Counted from the stretch's first letter, positions 50,912 through 60,352 are shown. The stretch: DNA of 64,000 bases from Sphingomonas vulcanisoli (GCF_011761305.1 NZ_JAAOZC010000004.1:304592-368591), one strand, 5' to 3'. Numbers and translations are program-made. The notes: a model not told the origin generated them from the letters alone.

Positions 50912-51943
50912 TCAGCGGGCGGTGTTGATGGCATCAAACACCAGCACCCGGGCAGTGCCAGGCACCACTCGTGAGCGGCCACCGGGCGTTGGATTGGGTT
51001 GGGTATCTGCAGCAACGACAAACAGCCGCCCAGTGGCCGCATCCACCGCCATCGTCCGGCCGCTCACAGCCGTGGGAAGAGGATCGAGCAGCTCATAATG
51101 GTCGTCTGAGCTTTGCTGGTAGATGGTGACGGTGCCATCACCGCCGTTCGAACTGAAAATACGTTTGCGCTTTGGGTCGAACGCAATGGCATCGCTCCCC
51201 CGCCCAATCGCCAGCTCGGTCAGCACCTGGCCGCTTGCGGCATTGACGACCATCAGCTTGGCGTTGATGCAGCCCATGAACAGCCGCTTCGTGACCCCGT
51301 CATACGCGAGACCATGCGGGCTGGTGCAATCGGGCGTCGGCCATTGCTGGACGACGCGATTGGTCCGCGTGTCGATCTTCAAGAGGTCGCGCTTCGCTTC
51401 TCCCGCCACGTAGATGACGCCGGGTTCCCCAGCGACGGCATATTCCATCTTCTCGCCGGTCTTGATCGTTGCGATCGCGCTGTTCGTTGTGGGGTCGATC
51501 ACCGTAATGGCTGCAGGATCGCCCTCTATGACGAAGATGTGGCCGGTCGCCGGGTCTGCCGCGATCCCATCGGCGTCTTGATCGGCCGGTATCAGCTTGA
51601 TGGCCTTGAGCGATTTCAGATCGAAGGCCACGACCTGACCATTCCGACCGTCGTCCGTGTACCCCCGCCCATTCGAAGCCGAAATCGCGGTGCCATGTGT
51701 ACCACCTTCAATGCCCTCAACATTGCCGATCACCGTGGCTGACTTGGCGTCGAGAACGGCGAGACGGTCGCCATGGGCGATATAGACCCGTCCGGTCGCG
51801 GCATCCGCGACAGCATAATCCCATCGATCCGGCGAGCCGAGCGGAACGGTTTTCACGAGCCGATAGGCCGGGGCCGCCGCTGCAGGCGCTACGCACATCA
51901 TCAAAGCAGCTAGTGCGAGGCTGCGTCCCGCTAACATGCGCAT
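50912..51943 (-). CDS. YncE-like YVTN beta-propeller, periplasmic
   Basis: This 343-aa exported beta-propeller has signal peptide AGRSLALAALMMCVAPAAA. Repeating blades follow, such as GRVYIAHGDRLAVLDAKSATVIGNV, GHIFVIEGDPAAITVIDPTTNSAIATI, GVIYVAGEAKRDLLKIDTRTNRVV and KRIFSSNGGDGTVTIYQQ. YncE-type propellers bind ligands or nucleic acids in vitro but have no clear role; they are often near TonB receptors in proteobacteria. It is the first gene of a three-gene unit lying downstream of the receptor-phosphatase pair. Confidence 0.88.
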   Translation of the reverse strand: MRMLAGRSLALAALMMCVAPAAAAPAYRLVKTVPLGSPDRWDYAVADAATGRVYIAHGDRLAVLDAKSATVIGNVEGIEGGTHGTAISASNGRGYTDDGRNGQVVAFDLKSLKAIKLIPADQDADGIAADPATGHIFVIEGDPAAITVIDPTTNSAIATIKTGEKMEYAVAGEPGVIYVAGEAKRDLLKIDTRTNRVVQQWPTPDCTSPHGLAYDGVTKRLFMGCINAKLMVVNAASGQVLTELAIGRGSDAIAFDPKRKRIFSSNGGDGTVTIYQQSSDDHYELLDPLPTAVSGRTMAVDAATGRLFVVAADTQPNPTPGGRSRVVPGTARVLVFDAINTAR

Positions 51944-52066
51944 GATCTCGTCTCCAAATCGGTCGAAGCTCCAAGCCGATCGGCGGATGCAGGATTTACC
52001 GCTCGCTTGCTACCTGGACATCGCACGGCCGCCAGCAAAATTATCTCGGACGTCCCCGCGCTCTTT

Positions 52067-52762
52067 TCAGCGGTGCCGAACCGAACGCATCTCGGCGGCG
52101 GCAGCCTGAAACTGACGCTGAAACGCCGGCTGCTGCATAAGACGCTCGGCGATCATCATGCCGAAAGCCTGGCCTGCCGCCAGATCGCTGGGAAAGTGCT
52201 GCTCGCAGATGATGCGACTGTGGGCGTAGTCGGCCGCGCGCGATAATATGGCGGGCGCGCGGTCGGGAACGAGGCGCGCGAGGATTGCGGCCATCGAATA
52301 GGCCATCGTCGTATGGCCGCTCGGATAGCTGCTTTGGGGATCATCGTTGGTGGCGCAGGCATGCAGCGATGCGTCGACGATCCAGGGGCGGTTGCGCCGG
52401 AAATGATCCTTGGCCCGATCGACGGCGGCTTTCTCTTCTTGCCGAACGGTTTGAAACAAGGCCTTCGTCGCCGGAAGCCTGTCGAGATCGAAGCCCGGCC
52501 CGATCGCATCGGCGAACAAGCTGACCGTCTTGGTCTCCCCCATAGTTCTCGCCTGCGCTGCCTCTACCGGAGTTCGCGTGCGATCTTCTGCATGAAGACT
52601 GTCGAGTTCGGATTGTTCGATCGCGCTGTTGTCCGCGGGCGGCGGCGGCAGCAGCAACGCAGGATCGAAATTGCCCGCATCGAGAAGCAGGGCGCCGGTC
52701 GGCGCCGGTTTCGCCGCGATGAGAAAGAAAGCGACGAAAGCCAGCGCCGGGCCATGACGCAT
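52067..52762 (-). CDS. Class A non-specific acid phosphatase (PAP2 superfamily)
   Basis: This is a 231-aa secreted phosphatase. The signal region is HGPALAFVAFFLIAAKPAPTGA. The three active-site blocks are complete: K-X6-RP as KDHFRRNRP, PSGHTT, and SR-X5-H-X3-D as SRIICEQHFPSD, whose His is the nucleophile. PhoN-type enzymes release phosphate from many organic monoesters in the periplasm. The ATG overlaps the receptor stop (TGATG). This repeats the receptor-phosphatase coupling of 18.6-22.5 kb with a non-homologous phosphatase. Confidence 0.93.
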   Translation of the reverse strand: MRHGPALAFVAFFLIAAKPAPTGALLLDAGNFDPALLLPPPPADNSAIEQSELDSLHAEDRTRTPVEAAQARTMGETKTVSLFADAIGPGFDLDRLPATKALFQTVRQEEKAAVDRAKDHFRRNRPWIVDASLHACATNDDPQSSYPSGHTTMAYSMAAILARLVPDRAPAILSRAADYAHSRIICEQHFPSDLAAGQAFGMMIAERLMQQPAFQRQFQAAAAEMRSVRHR

Positions 52763-55086
52763 CAGAACTTCACCGTGATATCGCCCGTAACCTGGCGGCC
52801 AGGCTGGTAGTAGAGTTGGTCCGTCGTCTGGTTGAGACCGCGGAACGTGTTACCGGCAGGGCCGGCGCCTGAAAGGCCGATATTCTCAATTCTGCGGGAG
52901 TTGAACAGGTCGGTGACGTTCAGGCCGACACGCAGATTATGCCATTCGTAGCTCATCGCCAGAATGGCATCGTTATAGGGTGATATCCGCACCGAACGCG
53001 CCAGGACGAAGAAGGTCTGGGTGGGATCGAGCGACTCGTTGGTGGCATATTGCGGGCCAGTCCACTTATCGATCAGCGAGAAGCGGATGGGGCCATGCTT
53101 GTAGAGCAGGCCACCCGCCGCCGTTCCCTTCGGCGCATTGGAGACGGGATTATGCGTACCTGCCTCCTTGGCATAGTTCAGCGAGCCGTTTGCAAAGACC
53201 GCGAAGCCGGCGGGAAGGGCATAGGTCACCTGACCCTCGATCCCCTTGTAAAGAACGCGGCCGGCGTTGAAGAAAGCGGTCTGCGAGGCGCCGGTGTTGT
53301 CGATCACCGTCTCCTGCTGAATCTTATTGTTGATCTTGATGTAATAGACATCGGCGTCGAAGCTGAGCCGCTCGCCATGATAGACGAAGCCCGTCTGATA
53401 GTTGGTCGACGTTTGGGGCTGGATCGACGAGAGGCTCGGATTGTTTACGTAGAGATCACCCAGGATGGGGACCGACATTCCCTTGGCGAACTGACCATAA
53501 ACCGACATCTGCGATGAGATCGCATAGTTGGCGGTCAAGAATGGCAGCGATTTCGTGTAGGTCTTGCTGATATTCTGGGCGTAGCGCGTCGTCTGATTGT
53601 ACGCCGCGTGAATAAAAATATTGAAGTTCACATATTTGAAGCCGGGCGTGATCGTGAGGCCGGACACGGGACGCAGTTCCAGCTCGCCGAAGCCTTCGGT
53701 ATGGTTGAAGCCGCTGTTCTGATTGAATTTGACGTAAAGCGGAGTGACCGCGCCCGTCGATGGGTTGGTGACCTTCTTCTCGACATAGTTGAAGTCGCCG
53801 GTGACGAGATTTACGTCGGTTTGCTGGCGGAAAGTATCCGCCCGCTCGATCCACAGGCCCGCCGTCAAAGCGCCGAAGCCGAAGTCGTACCGGGTCTTGG
53901 GGATAGTCCCCCAGACACGATATTTGTTGGTCTTCGTATAGCCCGGGACACCGGTGGTTTTGGTGCCATCGGCCAGTGTCACCGTCGTGTTGGCATTGGT
54001 CGTCGAAAGAACGCCCGTTGGCAGCGTCGTGGCCGCATTGCCGCTGAGCGTTTCGTTATCGTAATAAAAGGTATAGGCCGTGTTGACGAAGGTAAACCCT
54101 GGCGCAATCTCGCCATCCAGCTTCGCAATCTCGAAATCGGTCGTCTTGGTCGTGGCGTTGTAGTCGATGTAGCTCTGGCTGGTCGGATCATTGTTCAGGT
54201 TATAATATTTGCCGTACAGCGCCTGCTGGGCAAGCGTGACACCATTCTTGTCAGGCTGATTGAAATGGTTCTTGTTGTAGGTGCTCAGCAGCGACAGATG
54301 CACGCTCGATCCAATCGGGATCACGACTTTGCCGAAGATGTTCTTCTGGTTGTAACCGCTCAAGCTCAGTCGCCCATCGGTCTTGATATATTGCGCCGAA
54401 ACGACCGCCTCGGTGCCACCCAGCTTATCGATCGCGCCTGACTGGAGCAGCCCGCGGAACAGATAGGTGTTGAAGCTGCCGTAAGCGCCCTTGAATTCGG
54501 CGGAGGGGTCAGCCCGCGTCTCGCGTGAGAAGAGGTTCATATTGCCGCCATAGGTGGATTCACCCAATTGGCTGGCGTTGCCCGGCCCGCGATCGATCAC
54601 CAGAGTCTCGATCGTGTTCGATGGGAAAAACGTGTTGGAATGGTGCGTCGGGCCGTTGGTGTCGCCGAACGGAACACCATCATAGGTGATATTATATTCA
54701 CCGTCCTGAAAGCCGCGGATAGTCGTCTTGGACTCGTTCAGGCCGACACCATTTTCGCCGCCGCTGTTGGCAACCGAAGGAGAAATCAGCGCGACATTGT
54801 TGAAGTCCGCGCTGGCGGGCAGCGAATCCTCGATGAACGATCGCGACACGATCGATGCCGGCTGCGTTTCCCGAAGCGACGCGGTCACCGGGGCGATCGC
54901 ATTCGCTTTGGTGCCTGTCACGACGATATCCGAACCTTCGGCAATGCCATTGTTGGCGGCAGGCGGCGCGGGCTCGGGCGCCGGGTCGGCATCGGTTGCG
55001 TGCGCGGCCTGGCTGGCAAGGGCAAACACCAGAGCAAGCGCCGGAGCGGTGGAGCGGGCGTGCGAACGCCTTACCGAAATCGTCAT
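52762..55086 (-). CDS. TonB-dependent receptor paired with acid phosphatase
   Basis: This is a 774-aa outer-membrane receptor without an STN domain. The signal peptide ends QAAHA, the TonB-box region is GSDIVVTGTKAN, and the plug has TTIRGFQDGEYNITYDGVPFGDTN and IDRGPGNASQLGESTYGG. The barrel ends YYQPGRQVTGDITVKF. Plug motifs (RGFQD, YDG-PFGD, IDRGPG-ASQ, GSFNT) are shared with the receptor at 19933, so the two are paralogues. ATG 55086 gives a normal signal peptide; the longer frame to 55260 does not. A two-component system lies upstream on the same strand. Confidence 0.92.
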   Translation of the reverse strand: MTISVRRSHARSTAPALALVFALASQAAHATDADPAPEPAPPAANNGIAEGSDIVVTGTKANAIAPVTASLRETQPASIVSRSFIEDSLPASADFNNVALISPSVANSGGENGVGLNESKTTIRGFQDGEYNITYDGVPFGDTNGPTHHSNTFFPSNTIETLVIDRGPGNASQLGESTYGGNMNLFSRETRADPSAEFKGAYGSFNTYLFRGLLQSGAIDKLGGTEAVVSAQYIKTDGRLSLSGYNQKNIFGKVVIPIGSSVHLSLLSTYNKNHFNQPDKNGVTLAQQALYGKYYNLNNDPTSQSYIDYNATTKTTDFEIAKLDGEIAPGFTFVNTAYTFYYDNETLSGNAATTLPTGVLSTTNANTTVTLADGTKTTGVPGYTKTNKYRVWGTIPKTRYDFGFGALTAGLWIERADTFRQQTDVNLVTGDFNYVEKKVTNPSTGAVTPLYVKFNQNSGFNHTEGFGELELRPVSGLTITPGFKYVNFNIFIHAAYNQTTRYAQNISKTYTKSLPFLTANYAISSQMSVYGQFAKGMSVPILGDLYVNNPSLSSIQPQTSTNYQTGFVYHGERLSFDADVYYIKINNKIQQETVIDNTGASQTAFFNAGRVLYKGIEGQVTYALPAGFAVFANGSLNYAKEAGTHNPVSNAPKGTAAGGLLYKHGPIRFSLIDKWTGPQYATNESLDPTQTFFVLARSVRISPYNDAILAMSYEWHNLRVGLNVTDLFNSRRIENIGLSGAGPAGNTFRGLNQTTDQLYYQPGRQVTGDITVKF

Positions 55087-55204
55087 GGCCGAATTCCCCG
55101 TCAGATGTTTTGGCTGTCGGGGCGCGGTTAGGATCGGTCTGTGACAGTTCGGTGCAAAATCGATGACAAAAGCGTCACAAAGCCTTTGTTGAAAATTTGC
55201 AATT

Positions 55205-56659
55205 TTATGTGGGCACGGCGCCCGTGAGCGCGCCGCCGATGCGATGCTGACCGAGGTCACGATCGTGCGGGATGATCGCCGCCATCGGCGGGCTGAGAGT
55301 GTCCGCGACCGGAATACAGACCCTGACTTTCAGACCGGGCGCGGCGTTCACAAGCTCCAGGCTGCCGTGATGAAAACGTGCAATCGCGCTGGCGATGGCG
55401 AGCCCGAGGCCGCTTCCTCCGGCGTCGACCGCCATCCCCCGCTGAAAGGGCTGCTGCACGCGCGTCAGATCGTCGCCGACAAGCCCGGGCCCATCGTCGC
55501 TGACCGTAATCACGGCACGCCCGTCGTCTCGCGCCAGGGATATCGTCGCGCTCGTACCGGCGGGCGTATGCGTCGCGATATTCTCGAGCAGATTGATCAG
55601 AAGCTGGTTGATCAGATCCGGATCGCCCGTGATGGTGACGTCCTCCAGCTGCGTGATCGTCAGCGTCCCGCCATGATCGAGCATCACCGGCTCCATCGTA
55701 TCCGCAATATCCTCCACCAATGCGCGCAGCGGAAGCGGGCACATCGCCGAGGGATGCTGCCCCGTTTCGATCTCCGCCAACCGCAGCAGCGCGTCGAAAA
55801 TGCCGATGATCGATGCACACTCCTTTTCGGCCTGTTCCAGCAACGAGGGGAAGGTCGGATGATTTTCCTGAGCGGCGCGCCTCAGAACGCTGCGGAGTCG
55901 GGTGAGCGGCGTGCGCAGATCATGCGCCAGATTGCTGGAGAAAAGCTGCTGGGCCCTGACCAGATCCGCCATCTTGTCGAGCATATCGTTGAGGCTTTCG
56001 GCCTGCACCGCGAACATGCCATCCAGCCGGTCCATCGGAATGCGGCGGCTGAGGTCCCCCGCCGCGATCGCTGCTGCCGTCTTCTGCGTCTCGGCGAGGC
56101 GCTTCGCCGTCAAATGGGCAAACAGCAATGTCGCCGATACGCCCAGCGCGAGCGCGACCAGGGAAAGCGTCGCTACTACCGCCGGCAGAAGCGCATGAAG
56201 ATTTTCCGCCGCTTCACTGTGCTGGACGACCACGAAAAGACCGCCACTTTGCAGCCGCGTCGCAAGCGCCCGGCCCTCCTGGTAATCGCGACCGCCGGCC
56301 GTGAACCGGACGTAGGACAGGCCAGCGGCCGGCGGGCCGATATCCAGCCGCCCCGCCAATCGGCGGCCCGACCGATCAAATAAGACGTAGGTGCGTTCGC
56401 TCAGCACTTTGCGATGCTGCCACTCGCTGATCTTCCCCGCCAGGATGGCATCCTCTTCGGGATTATGGGCAATGTTCGAGAGATATTTGTGCGTGTGATA
56501 GCGCAGCGATGAATCGATACGGCTCGACACCCACCCATCCGCAACACTGAAGCCGATCATGCCGATCGCGATCATCGCCAACGCGAAGGCCAGGCCGAAC
56601 TGGATCGCTAGACGATCGAACCGCGCCGTCCCATGCAGAAGGTGCCGGATCATAGGCAT
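55205..56659 (-). CDS. Membrane sensor histidine kinase
   Basis: This is a 484-aa kinase. The first helix is FGLAFALAMIAIGMIGFSVA, then a periplasmic domain of about 120 residues with TYVLFDRSGRRLAGRLDIG, a second helix, and a HAMP segment (AAAIAAGDLSRRIPMDRLDG). The phosphoacceptor is SSNLAHDLRTPLTRLRSVL. The ATPase domain has LINLLENIATHTPAG, VSDDGPGLVG and GGSGLGLAIASAIARFHHG. It overlaps the response-regulator gene by 10 nt. Located just upstream of the receptor-phosphatase pair, it may control it, for example in response to phosphate status. Confidence 0.92.
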   Translation of the reverse strand: MPMIRHLLHGTARFDRLAIQFGLAFALAMIAIGMIGFSVADGWVSSRIDSSLRYHTHKYLSNIAHNPEEDAILAGKISEWQHRKVLSERTYVLFDRSGRRLAGRLDIGPPAAGLSYVRFTAGGRDYQEGRALATRLQSGGLFVVVQHSEAAENLHALLPAVVATLSLVALALGVSATLLFAHLTAKRLAETQKTAAAIAAGDLSRRIPMDRLDGMFAVQAESLNDMLDKMADLVRAQQLFSSNLAHDLRTPLTRLRSVLRRAAQENHPTFPSLLEQAEKECASIIGIFDALLRLAEIETGQHPSAMCPLPLRALVEDIADTMEPVMLDHGGTLTITQLEDVTITGDPDLINQLLINLLENIATHTPAGTSATISLARDDGRAVITVSDDGPGLVGDDLTRVQQPFQRGMAVDAGGSGLGLAIASAIARFHHGSLELVNAAPGLKVRVCIPVADTLSPPMAAIIPHDRDLGQHRIGGALTGAVPT

Positions 56660-57330
56660 CGCTCGGTGCGCAAGATATATCCCGCGCCACGCTGCGTCTC
56701 GATCGGATCGCAGCCCATTTCCTGCAGAGCCGTACGCAGCCGGCTCATGTTGCTCTCGATGATGTTCGTCGTAGGCGAGAAGGAATAGGACCAGACATAT
56801 TCGATCAGCATCGATCGGGTCACCAGCCGATCCGCGTTCCGCATCAGATGCGCGAGCAGCGAATATTGCTTGCGATTGAGCGTCACCGCGGCGTCGCGGT
56901 AGAGGGCGCGATGGCTGCTCGGATCCAGCCGCAGCATGCCGACTTCCTGGCTCACGCCATCGGATCGCGGCGCGCCGCGCCGGACGATGGCGTTCAAGCG
57001 CGCCACCAGCTCGTCGACATCGAACGGCTTGGCGAGATAGTCATCCGCGCCGCTGTCCAGCCCTTCGATGCGGTGCTTCACCGAGCCGAGCGCGCTCAGC
57101 ATCAACACCGGCACGATTTCGTTGCGGCTGCGCATATGGTCGATCACCGAAATGCCGTCACCGTCCGGCAGCATGCGATCCAGGACGACGGCATCGGGAG
57201 AATGGACACCGAGGGCGTCGATCGCTTCGGAACCGGTCCGCGCGAGTGTCGCGCTATGACCGAAGGAGCCCAGCCCGGAAACGATATGATCTGCGATCAC
57301 GGGGTCATCTTCAACCACCAGCAAATGCAT
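56650..57330 (-). CDS. OmpR-family response regulator
   Basis: This is a 226-aa regulator. The receiver domain has VVEDDPVIADHIV, phospho-Asp in AVVLDRMLPDGDG (about residue 51), MLSALG and the switch Lys in DDYLAKPFDVDEL. The winged-helix domain has LNRKQYSLLAHLMRNADRLVTRSML and TNIIESNMSRLRTAL, ending QRGAGYIL. It is the first gene of the pair with the kinase. The 192-nt gap upstream separates it from a divergent TonB receptor gene; I recognised no operator there. Confidence 0.93.
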   Translation of the reverse strand: MHLLVVEDDPVIADHIVSGLGSFGHSATLARTGSEAIDALGVHSPDAVVLDRMLPDGDGISVIDHMRSRNEIVPVLMLSALGSVKHRIEGLDSGADDYLAKPFDVDELVARLNAIVRRGAPRSDGVSQEVGMLRLDPSSHRALYRDAAVTLNRKQYSLLAHLMRNADRLVTRSMLIEYVWSYSFSPTTNIIESNMSRLRTALQEMGCDPIETQRGAGYILRTERCL

Positions 57331-57522
57331 CTCGAAACCCTTCCTTGCTCCTCACCCATATGACGTTTTTGTTTCAGTACCGCGTCGTCGTTCGGCGTCG
57401 GCAGCGCGGACTGGATTACCACAATGCAATGTTGGCTAATCGTATTGCCGCTATCGCGCCTGCGCAGCGAAGATTAATCGCACGCCCTCGGCCTCGATGC
57501 CGCGCTGGGGGCAACCAAGGAC

Positions 57523-59676
57523 GTGAAGCACCGTGCAATTTGCCTAGCGGGCCTGCTGATCCTTTCCTTTGCTGCGCAACCGTCCACCGCTCAGGAACGT
57601 GACGACGACGATGATCCGAGCAAACCGGTAACCGAGATAATCATTTCGGCGCGAAGGCTGGATGCGGCGCGGGCGAATATCGAACCGAGCCTCGGCGCTT
57701 CGTCTTATTCCCTAACCAACGATACCGTCGAGGCCCGGCCCGGCGGCGAGACGACAACCATCAGCAAGATATTGCTGCAGGCCCCCGGCGTAGCGCAAAG
57801 TGGATCGGGCAATCTGCGGGTGCGCCAATCCCAAGGCAGTCTCGAATATCGGATAAACAACGTCATCCTTCCCCCGGGTCTGACCGATTTGGGAGAAAGC
57901 CTCAGCCCCCGCATCGCATCGAAGGTCGAGCTCGTCACCGGCGCGCTGCCCGCGCAATTCGGGCTCAACGGCGGGGGCGTCGTCAACGTTACCACCAAGG
58001 ACGGCATCTACCTCGATGGCGGTCAGGCGGAACTCTATGGCGGTGGCCGAGCCGAGATCGAGCCGGCGTTCGAATATGGCGGCTCGATCGGCAGTACCAA
58101 TTTCTTCGCGTCGGGCAGCTACCTCAGAAATCATCTTGGCCTGGCTTCGCCCGATGGCAGCGGCCATCCGCTGCATGACCAGACCCAACAATATGAAGGG
58201 CTGGCCTATGTCGATCGGGTTCTTGATCCGCAAACGCGCATCGCGCTGGTCGTCGGGGCATCGGACGAACGGTTTCAACTTCCAAACCTGCGTGGCCTCA
58301 ACGCCGCGACGGCCAACCTTGGCCCTCTGCCTTTCCAACGCCCGCTCGTCTTGAGCGGCATCAGCAATTTCCCAAGCGAAGCGCGCGATGGCACGCGCCA
58401 CGATCTCAATCGCTACGGCGTCGTCAGTCTGCTTCACACGAGCGATACACTGACTCTGCAGCTGGCTGGCTTTGCCCGTTTTTCGGCGGCGAACCTATCG
58501 GCCGGGGCCACCGGGGATATCCTGTTTACAGGAGTGGGCCGGGATACGCGCGACACGACGACATCGCTCGGGCTGCAGCTGGAGGGCGCCTACGAACTTG
58601 CCCCGGCGCACACGATGCGGTTCGGCACGGTCATCATCGCGGATATCCATAAGGGTTATGCCCGGACCGATGCGCTGCCAATCGATGCCGGAGGCGTCCA
58701 GATTGCCGACGCCCCGCGGCGGTTCGATGAGGCGACGCGCCTCGCGACCCGAAAGGATGGGGTGTTCATCGAAGACGAATGGCGTCCCGGCGCTGGGCTT
58801 ACGGTGAATATCGGCGGGCGGGTCGATCATATCGCGGCCGTGGATGATCTCACCCGGTTCAGCCCCCGCGTCAGCGTGGTATGGCAGCCACAACCCGAAA
58901 CCACGATGCACGCCGGCTATGCCCGATATTTTATTCCCGCGCCGATTGACGGCATAGCAGAACAGCCGGGCGATCTGGCGGGAACGACGGCGCGCTTGCC
59001 GACCGCGACCGGTAACCAGCCGCTGCCGGAATTTGACGATTATTATGACATCGGCGCCCAGCGCAACGTCGATGCCTTCACGCTCGCGCTCGACGCTTAT
59101 TGGCGAAGAGCGACCCATCTCATCGACGAAGGCGTGTTCGGAGTAGCGGGGCAGAGCGCGTCATTCAACTATCGCAAAGGGCGTGTACGCGGCATCGAAA
59201 TCAGCCTGACCTACAATGCAGGGCGTTTGTCCGGCTGGGCGAACATCGCACTCGCCGAGGCAAAGGCGCAGGGCATCGCCTCTAATCAATATTATTTCTC
59301 GCCAGTCCAACTCGCCTATGCGGACAGCCGGTGGATCCAGACGGCCAACTCGCAATCCATTACGATGTCGGGCGGGCTATCTTATCGGGTTGGAACGGTG
59401 AGACTTTCAACGGATATGCTCTACGGCAGCGGGCTGCCGCGCAGCACGTCTCCTCTCACGCTGAACGACGATCATCTGCCCGGTTATGTGCAGGTCAATC
59501 TCAGCGCGGTCTGGCGGGTGGCGCAGATCAAGCGGCTTCCGCTTGATGTACGCATCGATATCATCAACGCATTCGATCGGCGTTATGCCTTGAGCGATGG
59601 AACGGCGCTCGGCGCTAGCCAGCCACAGTGGGGGCCGCGCCGAACAGCCCTTGTCGGCCTTGAGCAATCGTTCTGA
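57523..59676 (+). CDS. TonB-dependent receptor (third in window)
   Basis: This is a 717-aa outer-membrane receptor. The signal peptide is AICLAGLLILSFAAQPSTA. The plug includes VTEIIISARRLDAARANIEPSLG, TISKILLQAPGVAQSG and VELVTGALPAQFGLNGGGVVNVTTK, and the barrel ends RRTALVGLEQSF. It lacks the RGFQD/YDG-PFGD motifs of the two phosphatase-linked receptors and so belongs to another subfamily. GTG 57523 is used, but AAGGA is only 1 nt upstream, so the start is uncertain. It is convergent with a cupredoxin gene (0 nt gap), which hints at a metal-related ligand. Confidence 0.9.
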   Translation: MKHRAICLAGLLILSFAAQPSTAQERDDDDDPSKPVTEIIISARRLDAARANIEPSLGASSYSLTNDTVEARPGGETTTISKILLQAPGVAQSGSGNLRVRQSQGSLEYRINNVILPPGLTDLGESLSPRIASKVELVTGALPAQFGLNGGGVVNVTTKDGIYLDGGQAELYGGGRAEIEPAFEYGGSIGSTNFFASGSYLRNHLGLASPDGSGHPLHDQTQQYEGLAYVDRVLDPQTRIALVVGASDERFQLPNLRGLNAATANLGPLPFQRPLVLSGISNFPSEARDGTRHDLNRYGVVSLLHTSDTLTLQLAGFARFSAANLSAGATGDILFTGVGRDTRDTTTSLGLQLEGAYELAPAHTMRFGTVIIADIHKGYARTDALPIDAGGVQIADAPRRFDEATRLATRKDGVFIEDEWRPGAGLTVNIGGRVDHIAAVDDLTRFSPRVSVVWQPQPETTMHAGYARYFIPAPIDGIAEQPGDLAGTTARLPTATGNQPLPEFDDYYDIGAQRNVDAFTLALDAYWRRATHLIDEGVFGVAGQSASFNYRKGRVRGIEISLTYNAGRLSGWANIALAEAKAQGIASNQYYFSPVQLAYADSRWIQTANSQSITMSGGLSYRVGTVRLSTDMLYGSGLPRSTSPLTLNDDHLPGYVQVNLSAVWRVAQIKRLPLDVRIDIINAFDRRYALSDGTALGASQPQWGPRRTALVGLEQSF

Positions 59677-60024
59677 TCATTGTGCCGGTAAGACCACGAC
59701 TCTTCCGTGCGCGGTCGCCGCGTGCAGCTCGCCTTTGAACGCATAGGTCCCCGGTGTGAGCGGCCCGATGAAAAACGCTATCCGACCGTGCGGCCCGATG
59801 TCCTTGTCGACGTGCAGATCGTCGCTGTCGAAATCATCGGCAGTGGCGTCCTGATTGCTGAAATCGATCTTGACGCGCTGCCCGGCGGGGATGGTGATGA
59901 CGTCCGGGGAAAACCGATGGTCTTTCAGGACGAGCTGCAAGCCTCTGGATGATGCGACTGGATCGGCAAGTGTGGCCGAACACCCCAGAAGAGAAATGAC
60001 GGCGACGGCCCCAATTCGGATCAC
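59677..60024 (-). CDS. Cupredoxin-domain periplasmic protein
   Basis: The 115-aa protein has an N-terminal signal RIGAVAVISLLGCSATLA (a lipobox-like LLGC is possible). A small cupredoxin fold follows: LVLKDHRFSPDVITIPAGQRVKIDFSNQD, then DDFDSDDLHVDKDIGPHGRIAFFIGPLTPGTYAFKGELH. This matches the cupredoxin_1 group found with metal or iron transport genes. The classical copper Cys-X-His ligands are not evident, so copper binding is uncertain. Confidence 0.82.
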   Translation of the reverse strand: MIRIGAVAVISLLGCSATLADPVASSRGLQLVLKDHRFSPDVITIPAGQRVKIDFSNQDATADDFDSDDLHVDKDIGPHGRIAFFIGPLTPGTYAFKGELHAATAHGRVVVLPAQ

Positions 60025-60257
60025 GTGCTTTTCCCCGTTTGAATTGCCGATAATGCAATAGCGTATTGGGCGAGCGTATACATCGTCTTTAGTGTTGCCA
60101 GAAAATAGCCCAACCGAGGGACGGAGACAGTCGGAAAAACGGCCCGACGCTTAGCGTCTGTTTTCAAAGTGCGAAGCGGCTTGGAAGACCCCCGACCTTC
60201 GCGGGAAAATTGCCTTGCGACGATATCTCTCAAACTCTGGAATGACAGGCGGCGCTG

Positions 60258-60352
60258 TCAGTCCAACGCGAACTCGTTCTCGGTGATTGTGCGACGGATT
60301 TCGTGGCTCAATTTGTCGCCGACGCTCCACCAATTGAAATAGGGCCCGCCAT
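60258..60352 (-). pseudogene. Possible remnant of a MaoC-family dehydratase
   Basis: Just after the mccA stop the minus strand reads, in another frame, PDGGPYFNWWSVGDKLSHEIRRTITENEFALD and then a stop. This resembles the first about 30 residues of MaoC-like enoyl-CoA hydratases (pattern G-YF---VGD---HE-RRT-TE-D). No start codon is visible and nothing MaoC-like follows the stop, so it is a decayed fragment. The remaining gap to 60025 holds only a GACGCT-T-AGCGTC inverted repeat (60146-60158). Confidence 0.45.

Noticed and set aside
60146..60158. GACGCT-T-AGCGTC inverted repeat as a terminator
   Set aside because: Short stem, and no gene ends next to it in the orientation with the T-run. Mentioned only in the gap description.
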